A DNA stretch of 6,037 nt from Frankiales bacterium. Its GTDB lineage: Bacteria; Actinomycetota; Actinomycetes; Mycobacteriales; SCTD01. This document shows positions 1 through 6,037 of the stretch, one piece after another. Numbering within the stretch: position 1 is the first letter of the stretch; each line of letters starts with the position of its first letter. The translations under genes were made by a program, and so were the position numbers. Location of the stretch: the NCBI GenBank assembly GCA_025464695.1, contig JAODNQ010000119.1, positions 1 to 6,037 on the forward strand, given 5' to 3'. Below the pieces are notes generated by a model. The model ran no database searches. It worked only from the letters and a program-made list of their open reading frames with translations, and had not been told where the DNA came from.

Positions 1-1186
1 CGCGCTGGCTGGTCAGCTCCTCGACGAGGTCCTGCAGCCGCGCGACCCGCTCGTCGACGACGTCCTGCGGCAGGTGGTCCGGCAGGCCCTCGGCCTCGGT
101 GCCGTCCTCGTCGGAGTACCCGAACACGCCGACGACGTCGAGCCGCGCCTCGACGAGGAAGCGCTCGAGCTCGGCGACGTCGGCCTCGGTCTCGCCGGGG
201 AAGCCGACGATGACGTTGCTGCGGACGCCGGCCGTCGGGGCCTTGCTCCGGACGGTGCCGAGGAGGTCGAGGAAGCTGTCGGTGCTGCCGAACCGGCGCA
301 TGCGGCGCAGCACGGTCGGCGACGAGTGCTGGAAGCTCATGTCGAAGTACGGCATGACGCCCGGGGTGCTGGTGAGCACGTCCACGAGGCTCGGCCGCAT
401 CTCGGCGGGCTGCAGGTAGGACAGCCGCACCCGCGGGACGATGGTGGCGAGCTCAGGCAGCAGGGTCTCGAGCAGGCGCAGGTCGCCGAGGTCCTTGCCG
501 TAGGAGGTGCTGTTCTCGCTGACGAGCACGACCTCCTGGACGCCGTGCTCGGCGAGCCAGCGGGCCTCGGCGAGGACGTCGGAGGGCCGGCGGGACACGA
601 AGGCGCCGCGGAAGCTCGGGATGGCGCAGAACGAGCAGCGGCGGTCGCAACCGGAGGCCAGCTTGAGGGGGGCGACGGGGCCGTCGTCGAGACGCTTGCG
701 CAGGACGGTCGGGCCGCCGGCGTGGCCGGGGATGCCGACGCTCGCGTCGCCCGGCTCCATCACCTTCGCGCGCTCGACCGGGCTGATCGGGAGCAGCCGG
801 CGGCGGTCGCCGGGGGTGTGGCTGAGGACCTGGGCGCCGTCGAGCACGGACTGCAGGTGGGTGGAGAGCTCGCCGTAGGAGTCGAAGCCGAGGACGGCGT
901 CGGCCTCGGGCAGCTGCTCGGCCAGGTCCTTGCCGTAGCGCTCGGCGAGGCACCCGACGGCGACGACCTTGGCGCCCGTGTCGGACGCGGCGAGCAGCGT
1001 GTCGATCGAGTCCTTCTTGGCGCTCTCGACGAAGCCGCAGGTGTTCACGACGACGACGTCGGCCTGCTCGCCCTCCCCCGCGGTCTCCCAGCCGGCGGCG
1101 TCGAGCCGGCCGGCGAGCTCCTCGGAGTCGACCTCGTTGCGGGCGCAGCCCAGGGTGACGAGGCGGACGGAGCGGCGGGCGGACAC
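1..1186 (-). CDS. rimO: Ribosomal protein S12 methylthiotransferase RimO (3' end cut by window edge)
   Basis: Radical-SAM iron-sulfur enzyme that, in the RimO family, adds a methylthio group to the conserved aspartate of ribosomal protein S12 in the cytoplasm. Translated from the GTG at 1186, the N-terminal MTTase domain carries its three cluster cysteines at C14 ([15 protein letters not shown]), C50 ([15 protein letters not shown]) and C79 (VAVGCLAER). The radical-SAM triad is C180, C184 and C187 ([17 protein letters not shown]); this SFRG context is RimO-like rather than MiaB-like. An insert at about residues 118-172 between the domains resembles that of actinobacterial RimO. About 395 residues are visible with no stop; the remaining C-terminal part, including the TRAM domain, lies beyond position 1. 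The start is chosen because family N-termini begin a few residues before LVTLGC. A GGGAG lies only one base before GTG, too close for a normal ribosome site; a TACGCT box at -12 to -7 suggests a leaderless transcript instead. It is separated from the rodZ-like gene by 215 bases. Confidence 0.95.
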   Translation of the reverse strand, partial: MSARRSVRLVTLGCARNEVDSEELAGRLDAAGWETAGEGEQADVVVVNTCGFVESAKKDSIDTLLAASDTGAKVVAVGCLAERYGKDLAEQLPEADAVLGFDSYGELSTHLQSVLDGAQVLSHTPGDRRRLLPISPVERAKVMEPGDASVGIPGHAGGPTVLRKRLDDGPVAPLKLASGCDRRCSFCAIPSFRGAFVSRRPSDVLAEARWLAEHGVQEVVLVSENSTSYGKDLGDLRLLETLLPELATIVPRVRLSYLQPAEMRPSLVDVLTSTPGVMPYFDMSFQHSSPTVLRRMRRFGSTDSFLDLLGTVRSKAPTAGVRSNVIVGFPGETEADVAELERFLVEARLDVVGVFGYSDEDGTEAEGLPDHLPQDVVDERVARLQDLVEELTSQR

Positions 1187-1192
1187 GCTCCC

Positions 1193-1198
1193 AGCGTA
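1193..1198 (-). promoter_or_regulatory. Candidate -10 element (TACGCT) for leaderless rimO
   Basis: On the minus strand TACGCT occupies exactly -12 to -7 relative to the GTG start of rimO. It fits the actinobacterial TANNNT -10 pattern and would place transcription initiation on the start codon itself. No good -35 is visible at 16-18 bases (CCCGGA at a 17-base spacing). The call rests on position and motif only, and such hexamers can occur by chance. Confidence 0.4.
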
Positions 1199-1233
1199 CG
1201 GCCGGGCAGGGCGGGTCCGGGCGCTTCGGCGTG

Positions 1234-1345
1234 GGCGTGACCGGGGGCACAGGCCTGGCGTCTTCGGGCGGTCGAGCGTCGGGCGGGACCGCTGGCCCGG
1301 ACAGCGGTCGCGGTGTGGTCGGGCGTGGGGCGTGACCGCCGGCAC
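1234..1345. repeat. Pair of direct repeats flanking a stem-loop
   Basis: GGCGTGACCGGGGGCAC at 1234-1250 recurs as GGCGTGACCGCCGGCAC at 1329-1345 (15 of 17 identical), 95 bases apart. With two one-base gaps the similarity continues leftwards into a shared CGTGG(G) stretch. The two copies bracket the hairpin at 1287-1309. Function is unknown; they could be protein-binding sites or the remains of a small duplication in this GC-rich gap. Confidence 0.4.
1287..1309 (-). terminator. Stem-loop between rodZ-like gene and rimO, possible terminator
   Basis: GACCGCTG (1287-1294) pairs perfectly with CAGCGGTC (1302-1309) around a 7-base loop. It lies about 93 bases after the rodZ-like stop and about 100 bases before rimO. 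There is no T-tract on either side, so it is not a classical intrinsic terminator, although actinobacterial terminators often lack one. It could instead be an operator-like dyad. Confidence 0.35.
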
Positions 1346-1401
1346 CGTCAGCGCGTCTCCGGTACGGCCGGGTGTCGGGGCGTCTGCTCAGGGGACGCGG
1401 G

Positions 1402-2490
1402 TCAGGCGGGGACCAGCCCCTTCGGCCCGCAGGTGAAGCGGCGCACCGCACCGGTGCGGCCCGCCGGCACCAGGTCGCGCCCGGCGCAGCCCACGGCGAG
1501 CGCTCCCGCGTTGCCTGCGAGCAGCGTGAGCTCGCGCGCGTCCGCGAAGTCCTTGGGCGACGACCCCGCCGCGAGGACGCCCTCGAACACGAGGCCCTTC
1601 GGCCCGGCCACCCTGACCCAGCTCGAGCCGTCCACCACCCGCAGGCGGAGGCGAGCACCGGCCACGGGGGCCGCCGTCGGCCGGACGACAGGGGGGACGA
1701 CGGGCCGGACGGTCGCGGCCACGGGCGCAGGGGACGGGAGCCGGTCGGCGACGGTCGGGGTGCGGGAGCTGGACCGCAGCACCCCCACGACCAGCAGGCC
1801 GGCGAGCACCGCGAGGGCGGCGACCAGCGCCGCGCCCCACCGGGGAGCGTGACGCTCGGGGGCCGCGACCGGGACGTGCAGGCCGCCGACGCGCTCCACC
1901 CCGAGGTGCGGTGGGTCGAGGACCGGCGCGGGAGCGCCGACCTCGGCGTCGAAGGGCGCGAGCAGGACCTCGGGATCGACGCCGAGCGCCTGGGCGACGC
2001 TCCGCAGGTGACCGCGGGCGTAGACGTGGCCGCCGCTGCTGGAGAGCTGGCCCGCCTCGAGGTCGCGCAGGACGGCGGGACGCACGCGGGTGCGGGCGCT
2101 GACCTGCTCGACGGAGGCACCGGCGGACAGCCGCGCGGTGGTGAGCGCGCGCACCCAGTCCGGCACGCCGGGTGCGGCAGCGACGGGCGGGGAGGGAGGA
2201 GGCACGTCGGCGCCGGCGGGCCCGGCGTCGGCAGCAGCAGCCCCGGGTGTCGCGGAGGGCCACGGTGGGATGGGCACGGCCGGTCCAGGCACGGGGCCGG
2301 GGGCGACGGGGGCGGGCGCGACGGGTCCCTGCACGGGAGGCGCGGCGTCCGCGCCCGGGTTCGTCCGTGGCTTCGGCACGGGGACGGGCGTGGCTGCGCG
2401 GGGAGCGGAGCCGGTCGCGGTGCGTGGTCGCCCCTGCGAGCCCGTCCTGGGCTGGTGCGCCGCTGCGTCCTTGCGGCGTCGGCTCGTCAT
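1402..2490 (-). CDS. RodZ-like helix-turn-helix membrane protein
   Basis: Predicted single-pass membrane protein of 362 aa with RodZ-type order: cytoplasmic HTH_25-like domain at about 113-180 (ARLSAGASVEQVSARTRVR, then HVYARGHLRSVAQALGVDP), a transmembrane helix at about 218-238 (GAALVAALAVLAGLLVVGVL), a Pro-rich spacer, and a DUF4115-like extracytoplasmic domain at about 280-355. In other bacteria RodZ couples MreB and the elongation machinery to the envelope; for this actinobacterial version the role is inferred only. The ATG at 2490 is chosen because GAGGAGG lies 7 bases upstream. Odd features: about 110 residues of basic then Pro/Ala/Val-rich, probably disordered sequence precede the HTH, whereas many family members begin close to the HTH. 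The only two cysteines (C335, C354) both lie outside the membrane and may form a disulfide. It sits between the GNAT gene and rimO, probably with its own promoter. Confidence 0.9.
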   Translation of the reverse strand: MTSRRRKDAAAHQPRTGSQGRPRTATGSAPRAATPVPVPKPRTNPGADAAPPVQGPVAPAPVAPGPVPGPAVPIPPWPSATPGAAAADAGPAGADVPPPSPPVAAAPGVPDWVRALTTARLSAGASVEQVSARTRVRPAVLRDLEAGQLSSSGGHVYARGHLRSVAQALGVDPEVLLAPFDAEVGAPAPVLDPPHLGVERVGGLHVPVAAPERHAPRWGAALVAALAVLAGLLVVGVLRSSSRTPTVADRLPSPAPVAATVRPVVPPVVRPTAAPVAGARLRLRVVDGSSWVRVAGPKGLVFEGVLAAGSSPKDFADARELTLLAGNAGALAVGCAGRDLVPAGRTGAVRRFTCGPKGLVPA

Positions 2491-2497
2491 GCGTCGG

Positions 2498-2504
2498 CCT
2501 CCTC
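2498..2504 (-). promoter_or_regulatory. Strong Shine-Dalgarno for the rodZ-like gene
   Basis: Reading the minus strand, GAGGAGG is followed by 7 bases (CCGACGC) and the ATG at 2490. This near-consensus site settles the start against the in-frame ATG 87 bases upstream, which has no comparable site. Confidence 0.85.
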
Positions 2505-2512
2505 GGGCCTTG

Positions 2513-2531
2513 CCGACGGGGTGCCCGTCGG
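2513..2531 (-). other. Stem-loop in the rodZ-like gene leader
   Basis: CCGACGGG (2513-2520) and CCCGTCGG (2524-2531) form a perfect 8-bp stem with a 3-base loop. It ends 8 bases before the Shine-Dalgarno on the minus strand. If the promoter call is right, the transcript would start at or next to the base of this hairpin, giving a 5'-terminal stem-loop that might affect mRNA stability. It could alternatively be a repressor site at the transcription start. Confidence 0.4.
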
Positions 2532-2537
2532 GGGGCG

Positions 2538-2567
2538 AGCGTAGAGCCGCTGCACCGGCACGGTCCA
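2538..2567 (-). promoter_or_regulatory. Candidate promoter of the rodZ-like gene
   Basis: On the minus strand TGGACC (2567-2562, four of six matches to TTGACA) is followed by 18 bases and TACGCT (2543-2538), a TANNNT -10. The -10 hexamer is identical to the one before rimO. The predicted start is near 2531, giving a leader of about 41 bases. This is motif evidence only. Confidence 0.4.
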
Positions 2568-2609
2568 CGCGCCGCACGGGTGAGGCGCGCCGTCGTTCGT
2601 CACAGCGGG

Positions 2610-2628
2610 CGGCCCCTGCCGCGGGCCG
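2610..2628 (-). terminator. GC stem-loop directly after the GNAT stop
   Basis: CGGCCC (2610-2615) pairs with GGGCCG (2623-2628) around a 7-base loop, beginning one base past the acetyltransferase stop codon. The position suits termination of the ftsK-GNAT transcript, but there is no T-tract and the stem has only 6 bp, so it may be read through or be incidental. Confidence 0.35.
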
Positions 2629-3195
2629 TCAGCTGGCACCGGGGCCCTCCTGCCGGCCGCCGTGCCGCACCAGCGCGTCGACCCGCGTACCGGCAGCAGC
2701 CGGAGCTCGCAGGTCGAGGTGGAGCAGCACCTGGTCGAAGCGCTCGTCGCCGACCGCGATGAAGTCGGGGCGCCGCCCCGTCGTCACGAAGCCGAGCCCG
2801 GCGTACATCCGCAGGGCCCCGTGGTTGTTGCCGCGGCAGTCCAGGGTGAGCACCTCCACGCCGGCCTCCCGGGCGTCGTCGACGAGAGCCGAGGTGACGG
2901 CTCGTCCGACGCCCTGCCCGCGCGCCCGCGGGTCGACCATGACCTTGCGCACCTCGGCGTTCTGCGCGGTGACGGCGTAGGCGTGCCGGCCCCACGAGCC
3001 GCTGCCCAGCAGCCGGTCCCCGTCCCAGGCGAGGACGGTGCGCGACCCGGCCAGCCCGTCGACCCACTCCCGCACCTCGTCCGCGCTGGGCACGGCGAGC
3101 CACCCCACCGCTCCCCCGGCGCCGGCAACGGTCTGCACGAGGGAGGTCAGGGTCTTGTACGGCGCGTTCGCGTGGTCCAGCCAGGCGAGCCTCAG
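2629..3195 (-). CDS. GNAT-family N-acetyltransferase
   Basis: Acetyl-CoA-dependent N-acetyltransferase fold of about 188 aa; the substrate cannot be read from the sequence. Motif A is [20 protein letters not shown] (residues 81-100), containing the acetyl-CoA pyrophosphate loop RGQGVG. Motif B follows as [14 protein letters not shown] (123-136). The start is uncertain. No ATG, GTG or TTG lies in frame near the ftsK end until GTG at 3138, which lacks a ribosome site and would drop the N-terminal part [18 protein letters not shown] at 3195 overlaps the ftsK stop as CTGA and keeps that part, with a weak GGCGG six bases upstream; I prefer it. The frame is open far upstream only because the DNA is GC-rich. 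The overlap implies co-transcription and probably translational coupling with ftsK. A GNAT gene beside ftsK need not act on DNA. Confidence 0.85.
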   Translation of the reverse strand: MRLAWLDHANAPYKTLTSLVQTVAGAGGAVGWLAVPSADEVREWVDGLAGSRTVLAWDGDRLLGSGSWGRHAYAVTAQNAEVRKVMVDPRARGQGVGRAVTSALVDDAREAGVEVLTLDCRGNNHGALRMYAGLGFVTTGRRPDFIAVGDERFDQVLLHLDLRAPAAAGTRVDALVRHGGRQEGPGAS

Positions 3196-5633
3196 TCCGA
3201 GCCGCCGCGCATGGTCAGGAGCACGGCGTCGACCTCGTCGGGGCGGACCAGCACGTCGCGGGCCTTCGACCCCTCGGACGGCCCGACGACGCCGCGGCTC
3301 TCCATGAGGTCCATCAGGCGGCCCGCCTTGGCGAAGCCGACCCGCAGCTTGCGCTGGAGCATCGAGGTGGAGCCGAACTGCGTGCTGACCACCAGCTCGA
3401 CGGCCTGGCAGAGCAGGTCGAGGTCGTCGCCGATGTCCTCGTCGACCTCCCGCTCCTTGGCCGGTGCGACGGTGATGTCCTCGCGGAACGCCGGCTGCCG
3501 CTGCCCCTTGACGTGCTCGACGACCGCGGCGACCTCCTCGTCGGTCACCAGGGCGCCCTGCACGCGCAGCGGCTTGCTCGCGCCCATGGGCAGGAACAGG
3601 CTGTCGCCCTTGCCGATCAGCTTCTCCGCGCCGGGCTGGTCGAGGATGACCTTGCTGTCGGTACCGCTCGACGTCGCGAAGGCGAGCCGCGAGGGCACGT
3701 TGGCCTTGATGAGGCCGGTGACGACGTCGACCGACGGGCGCTGCGTCGCGATGACGAGGTGGATGCCGGCAGCGCGGGCCAGCTGCGTGATGCGGACGAT
3801 CGAGTCCTCGACGTCGCGCGGGGCGACCATCATGAGGTCGGCGAGCTCGTCGATGACGACCAGCAGGTACGGGTACGGGGTGTAGACCCGCTCGCTGCCC
3901 TCCGGGGCGGTCAGCCGGCCCTCGCGCACCGCCCGGTTGAACTCGTCGACGTGGCGGAACCCGCTGGCGGCGAGGTCGTCGTAGCGCATGTCCATCTCGC
4001 GCACGACCCACTGCAGCGCCTCGGCGGCCTTCTTCGGGTTCGTGATGATCGGCGTGATGAGGTGCGGGATGCCCTCGTAGCTCGTCAGCTCGACCCGCTT
4101 CGGGTCGACCAGCACCATGCGCACCTGGTCCGGCGTCGCCCGGGTGAGGATGCTGACCAGCAGACTGTTGATGCAGACCGACTTGCCGGCCCCGGTCGCA
4201 CCGGCGATGAGGATGTGCGGGGTCTTCGCGATGTTCGCGCAGACGAAGCCGCCCTCGATGTCCTTGCCCAGCGCGACGAGCATCGGGTGGGGGTCGTTCT
4301 GCGCCACCGAGCTGCGCAGGATGTCGCCGAGGCTGACGTTCTCGCGGTCGGTGTTGGGGATCTCGATGCCGATGGCGCTGCGGCCCGGGATGACGTCGAT
4401 GATGCGCACGTCGGGGCTCTTGACGGCGTAGGCGATGTTGCGCTGGAGCGTCTTGATCCGCTCGACCTTGACCGCCGGCCCGAGCTCGACCTCGTACCGG
4501 GTGACGGTGGGCCCGCGGCTGAAGCCGGTGACGCTGGCGTCGACCTGGAAGTCGACCAGCACCTGTGACAGCGCCGCGATGATCTCGTCGTTGGCCGCGC
4601 TGCGCTTCTTCGGCGGCGTCCCCGTGCCGAGCAGGTCCTGGGGCGGCAGGACGTAGCCGGTGGGGTCGGGCGTGGGCGACAGCTCCAGCTGCTCGACCGC
4701 GGGCGGCACCGGGACGTGGACGGGCGGCTCGGGCTCGTGGCGCAGCGGTGCGCTCTCGTGCTCGAGCAGCACCGGGTTGATGTCCTCGGGAGCGGCCTGC
4801 GGCGCGAGCCCGACCCGGCGGCGCGGCCGGTTCCGGATCAGCGGCTCCATCGGGGGCAGGGGCTCGGGCGCCGGCTGCGGCGCGGGGCGGCGCAGCAGCC
4901 GGTCGCGCAGCGCTCCCAGCGCCTCGGGCACCTGGTGGATCGGCGTGGCGGTGACGACCAGGAGGCCGAAGCCGGCCAGGAGCAGCAGCAGCGGCACGGC
5001 CACCCAGCCGGTGACCGCGGCCTGCAGCGGGCTGCCGAGCGCGAAGCCGACCAGCCCGCCCTGGTCGCGGCCGCCGAGGACGTGCAGGACGCCGAGCCCG
5101 CCGAGCGACAGCGCGGCCCAGCCGACGACCAGCCGGCCCCGACCGCCCTTGCTGACCGGGTGGCGCAGCACGCGCCAGGCGCTCGCGGCGAGCAGGAGCG
5201 GCAGCAGGAGGGCGCCCCGCCCGACGAGCGTGCGCAACAGCCCGGCGACGGCGTCGCCTGCTCCTCCGGCGTGCCACCACGCGCCGCCGGCGGCGATCAG
5301 GGCTGCCGCCACCAGCAGCAGGCCCAGGCCGTCGCGGCGGTGCGCGGGGTCGAGCTCCTTGGCGCCGCCCGCGACCGTGCGACTGGCGCTTCCCAGGGCG
5401 GACGAAGCGACGCCCCACAGGCGCAGGAGCAGCCGGCCCAGAGCGCGCAGCGTCACGGCCAGGCCGTGACCCGCTTTGGCGGCGGCGCCGGGGCCCTGCG
5501 AGGGCGGCGGCGTCCGCTGAGCCGGGGTTTTCTTCGACGCCGGGCGCTTGGTGCTCGTCGTCGCGCCCCCACGGCCGGAGCCCGCACTGCTGGAGCCGCC
5601 GGAGCGGGTGCGGGAGGGCGTACCGGTGGCCAT
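3192..5633 (-). CDS. ftsK: DNA translocase FtsK/SpoIIIE
   Basis: Septum-anchored, ATP-driven double-stranded DNA pump that moves chromosome ends through the closing division site and, in the family, aids XerCD recombination at dif. The protein is 813 aa, a usual length for actinobacteria. After a basic Ser/Gly/Thr-rich tail (1-60) come about four transmembrane helices (roughly 102-120, 138-153, 168-186, 208-228) and a Pro-rich linker (about 250-345). The motor follows: alpha domain from about 347, Walker A GATGAGKS at 478-485, DPKRVEL at 510-516, Walker [12 protein letters not shown] at 590-600 and [13 protein letters not shown] at 628-640. The C-terminal gamma winged helix (about 738-813) contains [20 protein letters not shown], the region that reads orienting sequences in relatives. 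ATG 5633 is chosen because upstream in-frame sequence is unlike FtsK. No Shine-Dalgarno is visible; TACCGT at -12 to -7 suggests leaderless initiation. No key residue is missing. Confidence 0.97.
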   Translation of the reverse strand: MATGTPSRTRSGGSSSAGSGRGGATTSTKRPASKKTPAQRTPPPSQGPGAAAKAGHGLAVTLRALGRLLLRLWGVASSALGSASRTVAGGAKELDPAHRRDGLGLLLVAAALIAAGGAWWHAGGAGDAVAGLLRTLVGRGALLLPLLLAASAWRVLRHPVSKGGRGRLVVGWAALSLGGLGVLHVLGGRDQGGLVGFALGSPLQAAVTGWVAVPLLLLLAGFGLLVVTATPIHQVPEALGALRDRLLRRPAPQPAPEPLPPMEPLIRNRPRRRVGLAPQAAPEDINPVLLEHESAPLRHEPEPPVHVPVPPAVEQLELSPTPDPTGYVLPPQDLLGTGTPPKKRSAANDEIIAALSQVLVDFQVDASVTGFSRGPTVTRYEVELGPAVKVERIKTLQRNIAYAVKSPDVRIIDVIPGRSAIGIEIPNTDRENVSLGDILRSSVAQNDPHPMLVALGKDIEGGFVCANIAKTPHILIAGATGAGKSVCINSLLVSILTRATPDQVRMVLVDPKRVELTSYEGIPHLITPIITNPKKAAEALQWVVREMDMRYDDLAASGFRHVDEFNRAVREGRLTAPEGSERVYTPYPYLLVVIDELADLMMVAPRDVEDSIVRITQLARAAGIHLVIATQRPSVDVVTGLIKANVPSRLAFATSSGTDSKVILDQPGAEKLIGKGDSLFLPMGASKPLRVQGALVTDEEVAAVVEHVKGQRQPAFREDITVAPAKEREVDEDIGDDLDLLCQAVELVVSTQFGSTSMLQRKLRVGFAKAGRLMDLMESRGVVGPSEGSKARDVLVRPDEVDAVLLTMRGGSD

Positions 5634-5639
5634 GGTCGG

Positions 5640-5668
5640 ACGGTACCGCCGAGGTGCGACAGGGTCCG
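5640..5668 (-). promoter_or_regulatory. Candidate promoter for leaderless ftsK
   Basis: On the minus strand TACCGT (5645-5640) sits at -12 to -7 from the ATG of ftsK, matching TANNNT. Seventeen bases upstream is CGGACC (5668-5663), matching TTGACA only at its central GAC. Transcription would start at the A of ATG, which agrees with the absence of a ribosome site. Unverified motif call. Confidence 0.42.
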
Positions 5669-5676
5669 GTGCACCG
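5641..5676. promoter_or_regulatory. Two short palindromes over the ftsK promoter
   Basis: CGGTACCG (5641-5648) overlaps the proposed -10 and CGGTGCACCG (5667-5676) overlaps the proposed -35. They share the half-site CGGT with ACCG and their centres are 27 bases apart. They could be binding sites for a regulator of ftsK, but short palindromes of C and G are common here. Confidence 0.2.
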
Positions 5677-5830
5677 ACGCCGACACGCGGCCCGTGACCG
5701 GACCGTGCTCCTGCGCCCGGACCCCCCAGGGCGCGACGTCTGCGGCCCAGACCGCCGCCCCGTGCCTGCGTGGCCCTTGGGGCAGCCAGGGTGACGATCG
5801 AGCCCGCCTGTGCCGAGAACGCCCTCGACG

Positions 5831-5852
5831 TCGGACACGCCGGCGTGTCCGA
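5831..5852. repeat. Perfect 22-bp palindrome upstream of ftsK
   Basis: The 11-base arm TCGGACACGCC is followed directly by its exact reverse complement, with no spacer. As RNA it would fold with a CCGG loop and a 9-bp stem on either strand. No T-tract follows on either strand. It is about 200 bases upstream of the ftsK start and 11 bases from the tandem array. It may be an operator for a dimeric regulator or a terminator for a gene outside the window. Confidence 0.6.
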
Positions 5853-5863
5853 GCAGGAGACGT

Positions 5864-5977
5864 GGTCTCGAGCACGGCCCGCGGTCTCCAGCACGGCCCG
5901 AGGTGTTGAGCACGGCCCGGAGGCTCGAGCACAGCCCGCACCCTCCGGTGCAGCCGACGGTCTCGAGCCCGGCCCGC
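5864..5977. repeat. Tandem array of about 19-bp units
   Basis: Six units span 114 bases. Unit 1 (5864-5882) is GGTCTCGAGCACGGCCCGC. Unit 2 (5883-5901) differs at two positions. Unit 3 (5902-5921) differs at two plus one inserted base. Unit 4 (5922-5940) has one deletion and one substitution plus an extra A. Unit 5 (5941-5958) is badly decayed, keeping mainly CTC and GCAGCC. Unit 6 (5959-5977) differs from unit 1 at one base. A weaker match (10 of 19, sharing CGAGCA) lies in register at 5845-5863. The 19-base period is not a multiple of three, so a protein repeat is unlikely. Function is unknown. Confidence 0.75.
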
Positions 5978-6037
5978 CCGGCCGCCCGGCCGCTGCCTGC
6001 CGCCGCTGCCGCCATCGCCGCCGCCGCTGCCGCCGCT
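5977..6037. repeat. Low-complexity GCC-rich edge
   Basis: CCCGGCCG is present twice in tandem (5977-5992), followed by about 45 bases of near-uninterrupted GCC/GCT triplets to the window end. Read on the minus strand this would encode Gly/Ser or Ala runs, on the plus strand Ala. It could be the tail of a neighbouring gene with a low-complexity end or simple non-coding repeat; the window is too short to tell. Confidence 0.55.

Larger units (their letters stand above)
5634..6037. other. Gene-free region upstream of ftsK
   Basis: About 404 bases with no convincing gene. All three minus-strand frames stay open here only because stop codons are rare at this base composition; none gives a recognisable protein. 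The region holds, from ftsK outward, the proposed promoter, a stretch at about 5677-5830 where I see nothing distinctive, a 22-bp palindrome, a tandem array and a GCC-rich edge. A gene may end just beyond the right edge. Confidence 0.6.

Noticed and set aside
74..1240. Long plus-strand ORF of 388 codons
   Set aside because: It lies antisense to rimO, which has all six expected cysteines; the plus-strand translation is Ala/Gly/Asp/Glu-rich shadow sequence.
1184..1345. Upstream extension of rimO to an in-frame GTG at 1345
   Set aside because: It would add 53 residues rich in Arg and Pro that do not look like the RimO N-terminus, and would run through the stem-loop and repeats.
1187..1401. Small gene or RNA gene in the gap before rimO
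   Set aside because: No ORF with a start, ribosome site and plausible protein was found, and no tRNA-like fold was recognised.
1372..2544. Long plus-strand ORF of 390 codons
   Set aside because: Antisense to the rodZ-like gene; low-complexity Arg/Gly/Asp composition typical of a GC-rich shadow frame.
2662..3885. Long plus-strand ORF across the GNAT and ftsK genes
   Set aside because: Antisense to two clear protein families; no recognisable domain of its own.
1071..4861. KOPS-like GGGNAGGG octamers (plus strand at 1204, 2189, 4854; minus strand at 1071, 2912)
   Set aside because: They occur on both strands with no clear bias and are expected often at this GC content; a window this small cannot show polarity.
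5634..5830. SOS (LexA) box upstream of ftsK, as ftsK is damage-inducible in some bacteria
   Set aside because: No GAAC-N4-GTTC dyad is present in the region.
5634..5894. Upstream GTG start for ftsK at 5894
   Set aside because: The added 87 residues are unlike FtsK, cross the 22-bp palindrome and include part of the tandem array; ATG 5633 gives a typical FtsK N-terminus.
4716..5909. Plus-strand ORF of 397 codons
   Set aside because: Antisense to the FtsK N-terminal half; Gln/Arg/Ala-rich, no domain.
2629..6015. A single 1128-residue minus-strand protein ending in the GNAT domain
   Set aside because: Everything before the GNAT part is the ftsK gene read out of frame; FtsK is intact in the other frame, so this is not a fusion protein.

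Overview
The window is very GC-rich, codon-dense DNA that looks like a chromosomal core region of a high-GC Actinomycetota. RimO has the long insert typical of actinobacteria between its MTTase and radical-SAM domains. FtsK has a short four-helix membrane domain with a Pro-rich linker, and the promoters look like TANNNT-type -10 elements. I cannot name the genus. All four protein genes lie on the minus strand, so the transcription order runs right to left: ftsK, a GNAT acetyltransferase gene, a rodZ-like gene, then rimO, which runs off the left edge. Long plus-strand ORFs are GC-driven shadows. I see no tRNA, rRNA, CRISPR array, insertion sequence or phage gene.

Layout from right to left. 6037-5634 is about 400 bases without a convincing gene. 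It holds a GCC-rich low-complexity edge, a six-unit array of about 19-bp tandem repeats, a perfect 22-bp palindrome and a probable ftsK promoter. 5633-3192 is ftsK (813 aa, complete). 3195-2629 is a GNAT gene whose best start is a rare CTG overlapping the ftsK stop (CTGA). 2628-2491 is a 138-bp gap with a GC hairpin just after the GNAT stop, a candidate promoter, a leader hairpin and a strong Shine-Dalgarno. 2490-1402 is a RodZ-like membrane HTH protein (362 aa) with an unusual Pro/Ala-rich N-terminal extension and a two-cysteine extracytoplasmic domain. 1401-1187 is a 215-bp gap with a stem-loop between two direct repeats. 1186-1 is rimO, with about 395 residues visible and the C-terminal TRAM region missing.

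Functionally, FtsK pumps DNA at the division septum, RodZ-like proteins are linked to envelope and shape control, and RimO modifies ribosomal protein S12. From general knowledge, ftsK, rodZ-like and rimO genes are often neighbours in actinobacteria, followed by pgsA, cinA and clgR, so this is largely a conserved housekeeping cluster. No new multi-gene system is evident. The less ordinary signals are in the intergenic DNA: two start sites (ftsK and rimO) with a TANNNT box at exactly -12 to -7 from the start codon, suggesting leaderless mRNAs; the tandem array next to a perfect palindrome upstream of ftsK; and the CTG/stop overlap of the GNAT gene.
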